Source: Adiantum capillus-veneris (lineage: Eukaryota; Streptophyta; Polypodiopsida; Polypodiales; Pteridaceae). From it: DNA of 64,000 nt. The stretch's first letter is position 1, and every line of letters starts with the position of its first letter. The position numbers and the translations under genes are program-made. Shown here in pieces: positions 10,698 through 21,330 of this stretch. The notes beneath the pieces were generated by a model that was not told the DNA's origin, did not search any database, and saw nothing but the letters and a program-made list of their open reading frames with translations. Location of the stretch: contig CM043942.1 in NCBI GenBank assembly GCA_014529385.2, positions 62,039,184-62,103,183 on the forward strand, read 5' to 3'.

Positions 10698-12480
10698 TCA
10701 TGTCTCTAGCTCATCTGTTTGATCATTATCGTCAGAGGTGGAGACTAATGGTGTGTCCTCATCTGGAATGTCAATTGGTGGAGCCTGGTCAAATCGAAGA
10801 AAATAAAGTTTAAGTCGCCAACCATTTACCCTGGTTTTATGAAGTTTTCCATCAGCCTCCATAAGCTGGTAGCTTCCATTGGCATACTTTTTCCTGACGA
10901 TGAAAGGACCTTCCCATCGGAGTAGGAGTTTCTTATCCTTGCGCGTGTCGAAGCGATTGTCATAGCGGAGCACCAACATTCCTTTCTTCAATTCTTTTTT
11001 CCGGAGATGCTCGTTAAAGCTAAGCCGTCTATGCTCTGCTTGTGCTGCATAATAATTTATTGCTTCTTCTCTGTCCAGCTGCAGTCTTTCCAAGTTGATG
11101 ATGTGATCTCTCAAATGCATGTTGGGCTGTTGAATCTGGCTTGCCATTACTCTGAGACTTTGTAGTTGCACTTCAATGGGCAAGATTGCTTCCTTACCAA
11201 ATACTAGATGATACGGTGTGAATCCCAAGGATGTACGAAATGAAGTTCTTTAGGCCCATAAAGCTGGTAGTAGATACTTATCCCAGTCTCCAGGATGATT
11301 GTTTACCTGCTTGGTAAGAATTTTAGAAACCACTCCATTTACCTTTTCAACTAGGCCATTACATTGAGGGTAATATGGTGAAGAGTGCCTCCTTGTAATG
11401 CCCAGTTTCTGCATTAATTCTCCTACCAAGTCTGCTCTGAAACCTGGCCCTCTATCATAGATGATCTCTAAAGGTGTGCCAAACCTACAACATATGTGCT
11501 CGTAGATAAATTTAGCTACCTCTACCGCTGTGATTCTAGTGGTGGCTGTAGCCTCTACCCATCTAGTCATGTAGTCGACCCCCATGATAATGTAGAATTT
11601 TCCTGAGTTGGCCCTAGGTAATGGCCCAATGGCATCGATACCCCATTTTTCAAATGGGCCATATGAGAGAATAGGTGTCTGTGGTTCAGGCATAAATGAC
11701 CTAGTGCCGGCCTTTTGACACAACTTACACGTTTTGCACCAATGGTGTACATCACGATTGAGGCTAAACCATATGAAGCCTGCCTGCAAGATTTTCCTAC
11801 TTGTTATGTCTAGGGCAAAGTGACCACCACAAACCCCGTCGTGACAACTAGCAATTACTCCCGTGATTTCCTGAGAGAGAGGGACCTTCCTGAGTATTTG
11901 GTCCTTACCCTTACAGTACAAACCGTCATTGATGAGTCGATACCTTGTGGCCTTCCGCGTTAGCCATTGCTTCTGTCCCTTTGTTAAATCTGATGGGCAT
12001 TCCCCTGTTTCCAAAAAATGCATGATGTCAGGCAAGGCATCACTTCCTTGAAATAGAGGGAGCTTTAGTTTTATTGCTCCAACCACCACTTCCTGGAGTC
12101 TTTCACTTGCTAGGGCATCTGCTTCTTGGTTTTGAGATCTTGGGATATGGTGTATTTGAACTTCTTCAAACTTACCCAACAAGGTTTTTACACCACTTAA
12201 GTGAGTCCTTAAACTAGGATTCTTGCATGTCCATGCTCCATTTACTTGCCTTACCAGAAGTAGAGCATCCCCAAATACATTAAGGCGTTGTACACCTTGC
12301 GAGACGCACCATTGTAGACCCTTGGTTAGTGCTGCATACTCAGCTTCATTGTTAGAATGTGAATCTAACAATTGGCCTAACGAAAATACCTTTGTCCCTT
12401 TGTCATCAAAGACCACTATGCCTGCAGCTGCTTTGTCGGACGCTCGCTTGTAGGCTCCATCAAAGTAGAGAGAGTATGCT
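10698..12480 (-). pseudogene. GyB1 second RNase H (aRNH) and integrase
   Basis: This continues the pol frame after the TAA at 12,481-12,483. It opens with an archaeal/plant-type RNase H: LYFDGAYKRAS, then SNNEAEYAALTKGL, VFGDALLLVRQVNG and SQNQEADALAS, which carry the acidic residues. Such an extra RNase H is the hallmark of Tat-lineage elements. The integrase HHCC follows (CHDGVCGGHF, then CKTCKLCQK), with the core WGIDAIGP, IIYDRGPGF and NGLVEKVNG supplying D, D and E. At 11,250 ALWA is followed by TAA where Tyr is expected. The remaining 10,698-11,228 is the C-terminal GPY/F-type region (LRWEGPFIV). Confidence 0.9.
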
Positions 12481-14450
12481 CCTTATACCATCGGTGGTAC
12501 TGGAGGTAATCGGACTTCTCCTTCCTTAGATTGCTTCTCCTTCCTTTCAAAGACTTGGTAGGTCATGAATCCCCCCAAACTTGCCCTTGTCGTGCTTTCT
12601 ACCTGTACCGTGTAGTCAAACTCTTGCAGACGAACTAGCCATTTAGTAATTCTAGCAGACACATCCATGTGTTGTACAACATAGGGAAATATTTCATCCG
12701 TGGTTAGAATCACAAATTGCTTAGGCAGCAAATATGACCTAAACTTTGTAGTTGCAAATCTAAGAGCTAGGACTAAGTGTTCCACATTGGTGAAACCTTT
12801 CTCTCCTGCTGTCATCATTCGACTAGAGAAGTAGATTGGCCTCATGAAAGATGTCGTCGTATCCTTTTGGAGTAGCACAGCCCCCAATGAGTCATCACCA
12901 ACACTTGAGGTGACATAGAATTTTTCATCCCACTTAGGTGGTGAGATAGTTGGCAGAGTGGCTAAGACCTCCTTTACCTTGTTGTAGTGATGTTCGCTTT
13001 CCTCGTCCCAAGTGAAAGTTGATCTTTGAGTGAGTTGTTGTAGTGGTAGAACAAGTTGTGATAGTAGATGTATGAATCTACTTAAGTACCTCACCTTCTG
13101 TAGAAAAGAGACCAGTTGACGTGCGGTCGTTGGTGAAGGTAGGGCTATGAGTGCGGACACCTTACTTGGGTCGGCGTTGATACCTTTTGCTGAAATTTCA
13201 TGGCCTAGTAGAATGACTTTACTCTCCCCAATGTGGCATTTATCCACATTTAATTGCCCGCCTAGGCTCTGCAACCTGGCCAAACCTTCAGTTACCTTTT
13301 CTAAATGTGAAATACGGGAGCTATATATACAAAAATCATCAATGAACACTCTTATGGATGTTCCAAAGAACGGTTGAAAAACATATGTGACATATCTTTG
13401 GAATGTGGCAGGTGCATTTGTGAGACCAAATGGCATAACCCTGTATGCAAAACAACCCCATGGCGTGATAAAAGTGGTTTTTAGCTGATCTTCCAAGGCT
13501 ATGCGTATTTGAAAGTATCCAGAATAACCATCACAGACGGTATAGCATTCACAACCCGCTACTTCATTCAGAATTTCATCCAAGAAAGGGAGAGGAAAGT
13601 GGTCTCTCTTTGTAGCTGCATTTAGTGGTTTGTTGTCAACACAGACCCTCCACTTACCATTTTTTTTAGGTGTCACCACTACGGGTGACACCCATTCTGA
13701 GTTTTCTAAAGGATAGATGAATCCCGCCTCCAGCAGTTTCCTTACCTCGGCCAAGAGTGCCTTTTCTTGTATGACCCCCAGTCGTCGTAGCTTTTGCACA
13801 ACTGGTTTTACCCCTTCCTTCAGCTTAATATGATGTTCCACCACTGTAATGCCTGTGATTCTTTCATAGTTGTCAATGAATAGGTTAGGAAATCCCATCA
13901 ACATTTGCAAAAAACTATCTTTCTCCTCAAGTGTTAATTCCGTAGACAACATACCCTTCAACCTACTTCCTCCTAGGCCAGGTGATTTGCTCTCCTCTTC
14001 ATTGGGTTGCCCTTTTGGTGATGGATCACCAGTTGTGCTTACCCTTTGTGGATCCTTCATAATGATACCCATAACATCAATGGAACTGTCACTTTCGTCG
14101 GTGGATGTGGTCTCCTCCTTAGAACTGGAAGATTCGCTAGTGGTTTCATCTGCCGATGTTTCCAGATTCATTTTCTTCTGCTTGCCAATCCTCATGTCGT
14201 AGTAGATTGTCTCCCCTTTCTTACCGGTCATGCATAGAAGGCCAGTACCCCAGTCCTGTTTTGCCTTCATGGCCATCAACCATGGCCTTCCCAAAATTAG
14301 TGGATAGCCCTCCCCCTTAGTAGGCATTACAAAAACATCTACCTCTACCTCAGTGTTGAAAGCTTTGATTTTCATGGCACTTACCACACCCACACACTTT
14401 ACTTTTGCGTTGTTTGCCATCTTTGCCTTGCATGGAGAAGGCCTGTCAAC
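12481..14450 (-). pseudogene. GyB1 protease, reverse transcriptase and first RNase H
   Basis: The frame runs from after the TAG at 14,451 to the TAA at 12,483. The first 90 residues complete the aspartic protease (GYPLILGRPWLMAM). An acidic Ser/Thr-rich linker follows (14,000-14,200). The RT then shows VSPVVVTPKKNGKWRVCVD, YSGYFQI, PFGLTNAPATFQR and the catalytic FIDDFCIYSS. The connection and RNase H end the segment (VTSSVGDDSLGAVLLQ, MRPIYFSSR, VEHLVLALRFA). In GyB2 the linker contains a stop codon, whereas here it is open, so gag and pol were probably one polyprotein. Confidence 0.92.
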
Positions 14451-15979
14451 CTAGAGCCCTAATCGAAGCATCATAGCTTCGCTCATTACACAGATTTGTG
14501 CACCTCCATCAATGTAGGTGTTTCCAACCCTCTTTCCTTTTATGTTTACGTCGACAATTGGAAGGATGTCATCCATGTTGCATCCCGAAATTGCTCCGGC
14601 TACCTTTGTTTTGGAGCATCTTGTACTTACCATTTTAGACCATTGTCGCCTTACTTTTGGTGCAAGATGTAGCAGCTGTGGCCATGTAATCTTCGGTCCT
14701 TGCTCTGCCACATCCAATGTTAGATCATAGGGCTTAGAACTTTCCCCTAGCTGGAAGTCGGTGATGCCCAATTTCCGTCGTGGCCTAGATGGCCTCTTGC
14801 TAGTTTCTCCTCTCATGCTTCTCTCATCATCTTATTGTGTAGCTTTCTCCCTCCTAGCTCTTTTCACAGTCATGGCTTCAAGTGGTTCTAAAAAGGTTAC
14901 CTTCTCCTTACCCTTGTCCCTCTCCTTTGCTCTGGGTGGATCCACTACTATGGCTTTTCCTTTCTCTTCTAGCCTTATGATGTTTACAGGGCGATCAGGT
15001 GGTGGGGCTGGTGGAAGAGGTGGGATGGATGCTTGTAGTGGTGTCTGGGGTGGACGTAGAATTTGTGTTGGTGGGGGTGGTGCTCGGGGTGGGGGTGTTC
15101 TTTCTCTAAGGGGTGACAATTGGTTCCTCCTACCTCCTCTATTATAGTTTTGTCGTGGTTTGGGACAGTAGTACATACCGTGACCGTCTTCTCTGCAGTT
15201 GTAGCAATGATACTCCCTGTTTTGTCGTCGTGCTCTTCCAGGGTCTTGATCTCTTTCTTGACTCCTCCCTTGCTGTATTAAGTGGACAGACAAATTCTGC
15301 AGTTGGTCAGTAATATGGGCCAACATATCTTGTTGGTCATCTCTTACCCCAAGAGCCGGTGGTGGTGGTATGGTGGTTGTCGTAGTTGTTGGTCGACGTG
15401 ATGTTGTTGTTTGTGTTGACTCGGTTTCTTTGGATTTCATTCGCAGCTTCTTGTCCTTAAGGCGAGCAATCTCAACGGCTAACTCGTACGTAGCCGGGAA
15501 TCTACCTTTCACCTTCTCCTTGAGAAGCGGCCATAAGCCATGCGTGAACCGATCTTTTTTTAGGAAATCGAGTACAGCTTCCCCCCTTGCCAGTGACTCA
15601 ACCCACCGTTCCCACAAATCCACAAATTTGGACTCATAGGTGGCATATTCTAAAAGACCCTTCTGCTTCAAGTCTCTCAACTTGTCCCACAACTTTTTTG
15701 AAGTGGTACCTCCCCCAAAGCGCCTCTTAATAGCGGTTTTAAGGGTTCCCAGTCATCCTTGGTTGCTTGTGGAAGTGCATTGTACCATGATCTAGCTTCT
15801 AGCTTCATGAGATGCATAAAGATTCTAACCCGGGATTCATCCGTATCTTTGTTGCTCACTACACATGCTACTTCAAAGCCATCTAGGAAGTCTGTTACCA
15901 AATCCTCCCCCTTCTTTCCTTTAAATGTTGGAAATGCTACACTTGCCATGATTACTGAGAGAGAGCTATAAAGACACAC
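14451..15979 (-). pseudogene. GyB1 gag, nucleocapsid and protease N-terminus
   Basis: Gag probably starts at the ATG at 15,949 (MASVAFPTFKGKKGED). The capsid-like region includes RSWYNALPQ and WERWVESLARGE. A frameshift lies between about 15,677 and 15,692. A basic and proline-rich stretch carries a zinc knuckle near 15,190 (CYNCREDGHGMYYC). The protease start appears as YIDGGAQICVMSE near 14,500, with D-G-G in place of the usual D-S/T-G. TAA at 14,832 and TAG at 14,451 break the frame. GyB2 has the same domain order and the same D-G-G motif. Confidence 0.87.
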
Positions 15980-16032
15980 TGCTTAACTTGCAAAAGTTTT
16001 TTTCTTCTTTACAAGGAGGCGTGTATACCCTC

Positions 16033-16251
16033 TTATACTAGGACATAGATTAAAACTTCAAACGGTACATTGCCTTGTACCAAAGGTAAGACAAATGGTT
16101 GATCTGATGCCAGAACCTCAAAAAATTGCTCCCCACCCAGCATGGTTTCAATGACGTGTTGGTAGTGAGCCTTCAAATCCAGTATTACCTTGATTGAGCG
16201 TACACGTGTTGGTATGTGTGATCTGTCTTGAGGTAGGTTGTACTGATTCAT
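16033..16251 (-). CDS. Small ORF upstream of gag in GyB1 (72 aa), conserved in GyB2
   Basis: I do not recognise this protein. It encodes MNQYNLPQDRSHIPTR... and ends just before gag. The middle reads VIETMLGGEQFFEVLASDQ, then PFVLPLVQG. Two ORFs at the same relative place in GyB2 (45,086-45,259 and 45,320-45,538) have the same pattern: basic N-terminal part, a Q-x3-(V/M) helix-like stretch, the E-(I/V)-x-A-S core, then (V/I)-L-P-L-(I/V). Conservation across two diverged elements suggests a real small protein or regulatory upstream ORF. Its function is unknown. Confidence 0.6.
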   Translation of the reverse strand: MNQYNLPQDRSHIPTRVRSIKVILDLKAHYQHVIETMLGGEQFFEVLASDQPFVLPLVQGNVPFEVLIYVLV

Positions 16252-16268
16252 GTGAAGCTTAGAGGTGC

Positions 16269-16722
16269 TTAGTCACTGTCCAAGCTTGTGGGAGAGGGTG
16301 GTGTTCTTTCCTGAAACAAACTCAGTAGATGCCTAGTTTCTCTAGTGAGAGTGTGAGCCAATGATTCCGTTATCTGTGCTGCAGCATCAGGTGCGACTTG
16401 AAAACTGACCTCGGTGACTTGAGTTACCCGATTCTCAAAGTAGAATAGTGTTGATTCTCTATTGTGTAGAGCTCCTTCCATTTTGTTGTTGTGGGTTGGT
16501 TGTAGGTTGCGGACATGGTTTCGACCTTCTCCTTCTTCTTCTTGGCACTTGGCCTATGTATATCCACTGGGTTTGGCGTGTTGGTTGACTCTCCCACTGC
16601 AAATCGATTACCGTTACGCCTGGCACTCGAGCTTCGATGGAGATGCGGAGTTCGTCTAGTTGTGCTTGGAGCTCTTCTTCTTCTGTCGTCCAATTAGCAA
16701 ATCCTGCTAGCCATTCATCCAT
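16269..16722 (-). pseudogene. GyB1 leader ORFs of unknown function
   Basis: Two overlapping minus-strand frames follow the primer site. The first (16,722-16,459) begins MDEWLAGFANWTTEEEELQA with an acidic, helix-prone start, then becomes very arginine-rich. The second (16,481-16,269) reads FQVAPDAAAQITESLAHTL and ends in Thr/Pro/Ser. They may be one protein split by a frameshift near 16,470. I see no known domain, and nothing similar is evident in GyB2. Confidence 0.35.
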
Positions 16723-16776
16723 TCACAATAGTTTAGGGGTTTCAGTCTTGTAAACTGAAGGGTTTCATGAAAAGAT

Positions 16777-16793
16777 CCTCCGTGGGGGAACCA
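16777..16793 (-). other. GyB1 primer-binding site
   Basis: Minus strand TGGTTCCCCCACGGAGG, two bases after the 5' LTR. It begins TGG, complementary to a tRNA CCA end. GyB2 has TGGTGCCCCCACTAAGG at the matching place. I cannot name the tRNA with confidence. Confidence 0.7.
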
Positions 16794-16795
16794 AA

Positions 16796-17005
16796 TGACG
16801 GGAGCAAAGCGAACCCCGAACCCCGACGGCCTCTAAAACACCGGGGACCGAATGGAGCGCCTCGAGCCTATCATGGTAAAGCAAACAGGGGGCACCACAT
16901 AGCTTCAGCGGCTAGGACGCAAACAACACACCACCATAACAAAGTTTTCATCCAAGAGAGATGGATGCTTGGGAGTAATGATGAAGAGGAAAGGGAATGA
17001 GATCA

Positions 17006-17050
<45 letters not shown>

Positions 17051-18370
17051 GGGAGGGGGTATAGCGGCTTAGTACTTAGGCACCACAAAAGGATGGCGAA
17101 TCCGCACACCCTTCACACATACACAAGCTCACTCCAAAACACAAGACTAGGTGGCGATTCCGCACACCTCACATGGGCAAAACATTGCAAGAAAACATAC
17201 TCACAAAACCTCAAGCTTTATTTAGAGAATTAGGCGATGAAATGGGGAGCATAGGGTAGGGGAATGAGAAGGGAGAGAGTGGTAGAGCACATGGCGGATA
17301 GGTGGGAGTTGATGGCGAAGACTCGCACGAGGATTATGGCCATCATCCTTCATTTAGTTGCCCTTCATCTTCCATAGCCAAGGGTGTAGAGGTCATTCTC
17401 AAGACAAGCATGGTGATTGCGGTGATGGTGATGGTGTGGGTGTGTGTGTGTGCACTAGGCACACACAGTGCATAGTGTGTTCTTTGGTGATGTTGTGTGT
17501 GTGTTTAGTGTGATGGTGACCCCTCTTTATATAGGGGAGGAGGGGGGAGAAATTCTAGAATTTAGAAATGAAGAAATCATTATCTACATAGGCCATGTGA
17601 CTGTGGGCCCCACTTGTCTGGATGTGTGTATATGTGCCAGAACAGCAGTCTCATGAGAGAGAGACTAAGAGAGAGAGAGAGAGAGATGGGTGAATGGAAA
17701 ATGAGAGGTGACATGGAGAATAAAGTAATTACAAGAGGGGAGAGAGGGGAGTGTGTTCAGAGGTGAATCTGTGTGCAGATGTGTGTGAACACAAGAAAAA
17801 TCAGGTAACCACTGGGTGGGGATGGGTCTGTGGGCACCTTTTTCAGTGAAACTGAGTGTGTGTGAGTGTGGGGGAGGTTATTTAGCTACAAGACAAGAGA
17901 CATGGCGCCCTTTAGAGAGAGAGGGGGGTATTTGGGTCATGGGATATGATAGGAGACAGAAAGAGGGGGTGGGGTATACTATTTTGGAAGATAGGGTAAG
18001 TTACATGTGAGTTGGTGCATTATTGGTGAGTTATAATGCATTATTGGTGAGAGGTGGGGTAGCTTGAGGGGAGAGAGAAAGGAGAAAGGACAAGGGGAAG
18101 AGAGAGGGGGTTGACCTTTTGAGTGGAGGAGAGGAAAAGAGACACACGGCGGGGCAACAGTGAAGAAAAAGGAGGCAAGGTGGGGATGGGCTACCCCGCA
18201 GGCATGAGGTGGCCTATTTTACCTTTCTTATATATTTACATAATCATACTTTATTTTTTTCTTACTTTTTTCCAATGCCTTTTATCACTCCCTCCCTAAG
18301 AGGGGGTTTTCATGGGGTGGGGACGAGAGAAGAGGGGTATGGGAGCTTGGCTTGTGAGAAGCCCCCATCA
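16796..18370 (-). repeat. GyB1 5' LTR
   Basis: 1,575 bp, the same length as the 3' LTR and about 99% identical by eye. It would drive transcription on the minus strand into gag. Confidence 0.95.
17525..17534 (-). promoter_or_regulatory. Candidate TATA box of the GyB1 promoter
   Basis: Minus strand CTATATAAAG inside the 5' LTR, about 835 bases after its upstream end. The same box is in the 3' LTR at 9,822-9,831. GT-rich and GA-rich tracts surround it. Confidence 0.6.
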
Positions 18371-18374
18371 GTGC
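18371..18374. repeat. GyB1 target-site duplication (partner at 9,091-9,094)
   Basis: GTGC lies directly outside each LTR end. The duplication is 4 bp, not the commoner 5. GyB2 also shows 4 bp (GTAG). Confidence 0.88.
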
Positions 18375-20103
18375 GTGCATCAGCTTTTTGTGTTGCCTTG
18401 GCCTCGACCCATTTTGTGAGATAGTCCATAGCCACAATGATATATTGGGTATGGGTGCGATATGCAGGGGGTGATATAGGTCCCACAAAATCAATGCCCC
18501 ATTTTGCAAATGCCCTTGCCTCCATCATTGGCCTTAATGGCATCTCATCTCTTTTGATTGGTATCTTGGTGCGTTGACATGCATCACAACGCTTTACAAA
18601 CTCATCGGCATCCATGTGCAATGTAGGCCACCAAATTCCTGCGGTCAAGACAATTTTTGCCGTCTTATCGCCCGAAAAGTGGCCTCCACTTACTCTGCTA
18701 TGTGCATGTTCGAGAATCAGCAGGTATTCGCTTTCACTTGCACAGATTCTAAGTTGATTGTCCTTTCCCCGCTTATAGAGTTGATTTCCAATTATCTGAA
18801 AGTCACGAGCTTCCAGATCTATAGCTTTCTCCCATGCTCTTGTAATGTTCTCAGGGAACGTTCTAGTGGTTAGGAAGTCAATGATATATTGACTCCATGC
18901 AGGTGCTATGTTCGCCCGAAACAAAGTTGCATGATCCACTGGTCGTTTGGCACTACATAATGTACAATTGGTAACATAAGAATGTGTATCCGCATACATA
19001 GTTGGCCAATAAACCCCTAACTGTTTTAGTCTCTGGTGTGTTTCCACTGTTGAACAATGAAATGCACATCCCTGTACGTGTGCCTCTTCAAGGTAGCACT
19101 CAAATTCTTCCGGATTTATACATAATCGTAGGATTGAATCAGATTCAAGATGATAAAACCGTCCTGCTATCAACTGAAAGTTTTTTGTTTGTCGAATTGT
19201 TTGTTGTTTGGATTTACATCCTGTATTATCAAACTCACTTCCAAAGGAGAGAATGCTAACTATTTCCTGAGACCATTTGGGTACCATTTCAATGTTGAAA
19301 AGATAAGCATCTGGTATGTCATCGTCCACCCCTTGAGGAGCTTCCCCGCTGTGTATTCTTGAAAGATGATCAACTCGCAGATGGGTTTTACCCTTTTTGA
19401 CCACCACTGTGAAGTCAAATTCTAGCAATATAATAAACCAGCGTACGATTCTCCCTGTATTGCAAGATTTATTTACTAGGTATAAAAGAGCTTGATGATC
19501 CGTGAAGAACACAAATTTGTTTGCAAGCAAATAATGCCGAAATTTCCTTACAGCATAAATCATTCCTAATCCTTCCCTCTCGGTGGTTGTGTAGTTCTTT
19601 TCTGCACTGTTTAGCTGTCGGCTTGCATAGCAGACCGAAAAATCCATTGTTCCGTCTCCAGGTTGAGCTAGAATACTTCCAATGGCATATGCTGAAGCAT
19701 CTATGTGCACATGGAATATCTTTTCCCAATCTGGTGCCTTTAATACATGTGCGGATATAAGGTTTTCTTTCAGCCTTTGGAATGCAATTTCACACTCATT
19801 GGTCCATTCGAAATTGACTAGCAAACGATACAGAGATTGCGAGATAACCGCATACATGTATATGAATCTTCGATAATATCTGTAGTGCCCCATGAAGGAT
19901 TGCACTTGTTTCGCATTAGTAGGCCTGGGCAGGTCTACTATGACTTTGACTTTGTCTAGGTTTGTGGTTATGCCGTTTCTTGAGACAATGTGTCCTAAGA
20001 TTCGTCCTTGCTTAACCATAAATACACACTTTTCTGGGTTTAGACAGATTCGATATGTTCTGCACTTTTGAAAGACCCTTTGTAGATGGTCAATATGTTC
20101 CTC
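18371..20103 (-). pseudogene. GyA RNase H, two tandem HHCC modules and integrase start
   Basis: This minus-strand segment of about 570 residues is in frame with the RT across a TGA at 20,104. Residues 40-215 hold the RT connection and RNase H (VHIDASAYAIG, YASRQLNSAEKNYTTTE, FFTDHQALLYL). Two integrase zinc modules follow: His314/His321 with Cys352/Cys355, and His440/His447 with Cys478/Cys481. Each is preceded by a similar stretch (FQLIAGRFYHLE and FQIIGNQLYKRG) and contains a (V/I)-(Y/W)-W-P-T motif. Between them lies AWSQYIIDFLTTRTFPE. The catalytic core begins at WGIDFVGPI and runs to WVEAKATQKADAR, where GyB1 interrupts it. One HHCC module is the norm, so the second is notable. Confidence 0.88.
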
Positions 20104-21330
20104 TCACAGAAGAGAGTGTACACACAGGTCATCCATGTAAATTTCTAAGAATATCCTTAGGTATTCCTTGAAAGCGTGAGTCATTAACCTCTGGAAAGTG
20201 ATTGGTGCATTTGTTAAGCCAAATGGCATAACTCGATATGCATAAATCCCCCATTCTATTGCAAACGCTGTTTTGTGTTGATCCTCCCTTGCTATTGCCA
20301 GTTGGTTGTATCCTGAAAACCCATCCAGAAAGGAATAAGCCCGTTTCCCAGCCACTCGCTCAAGGACATGTTCTGTAATTGGCAAGGGATAATTATCTCT
20401 TATGGTTGCTGCATTCACCTTTTTGAGGTTTACACACACCCGCAGTTTTTCGTTCTTCTTGGGAACTACCACAATGGGTGAAACCCAATCTGTATGTTCT
20501 ATTTCATAGATAAAATCTGCTTCCATCAGTTTATCAATCTCTTCCTTGATTCATTTGGCAAATGTATCATCATATGTATAAGGACGTTGTTTGCTAGGTT
20601 TTGCATCCGATTTTAAAGGAATTGTATGTTGGCATATCAATGGATCAACTCCTTTGAGGTCTTTATAGGACCAGGCGAACACATCCTTATACTTCGTGAG
20701 AAGTTGTGTTAGCAGCACTTCCTCCTCAGGCTGTAAATCGTTAGCTATATAGACCGGCTGAGGCTTTTCACCTGGTTCTGCGAGGTCTATTCTTTTTGCA
20801 TTTTCAGGCCCATCGTAAGATTCTTGGTTGGTTCTCTTCCTAATTGGTGGTGTCATGATGATTTTTCTATCTTGGATAGTAAATTTCCTATAGTGTGGTG
20901 GTACGTTCATGTTGCCCTGTTCTGACTCCCCTTTACCATCACTATCTTCTTCAGTAGTCCATATCTCTCTCAAAGACCTTTTCAGTTCTTGATATTTCTG
21001 TTTACGCTCCAGTTTGGTCCACTCGTGGTCTTTTGTTGGTTCTTTTTCTGATTTTTCTGATTTTTGTGATTTTGTTTCGGTTCTAGCTTTTCTTTCTTGT
21101 TTTATTTCTTCTCGTGTTCGTTCTTTTTGATTTTCTGAGAATTTCCCTGATATTTGATCTTTCACACAATCCTCTGCTTTTACAAGCATCAAATAGTGAG
21201 TTTTACCTTTTATCCTGGGCATCACGTTCTCTCTCGCTTGCCTTTCGGCTCTTTTCCTCCTATAGCGTTCTTGGCACCTAGGGTGTTGATTAGCAAAATC
21301 ATAAAACTTGATATTCTCGGCTTCATTCCC
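20104..21330 (-). pseudogene. GyA reverse transcriptase and upstream linker
   Basis: From 21,225 a highly charged Lys/Glu linker leads into KDVFAWSYKDLKGVDP and the RT start HTIPLKSDAKPSKQRP. TGA at 20,551 replaces Arg. The RT core then reads WVSPIVVVPKKNEKLRVCV, FLDGFSGYNQ, MPFGLTNAPITFQR and the catalytic YMDDLCVHS. Another TGA lies at 20,104, after which the frame continues into the RNase H. The stops fit C-to-T decay of CGA or CAA codons, as expected in methylated plant repeats. Confidence 0.9.

Larger units (their letters stand above)
9095..18370 (-). mobile_element. Ty3/gypsy element GyB1 (Tat-like, dual RNase H), recently inserted
   Basis: This 9,276-bp element has two 1,575-bp LTRs (minus strand TGATGGGGGC...CCCGTCA), a primer site, gag, protease, RT, RNase H, an additional archaeal-type RNase H, integrase and a polypurine tract. 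The flanking duplication is 4 bp (GTGC at 9,091-9,094 and 18,371-18,374). Counting it once restores the GyA integrase frame. The LTRs differ at fewer than 20 positions by eye, about 1%, the lowest divergence in the window. In-frame stops at 14,832, 14,451, 12,483 and 11,250 and a frameshift in gag make it defective. GyB2 at 42,282 belongs to the same clade. Confidence 0.95.
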
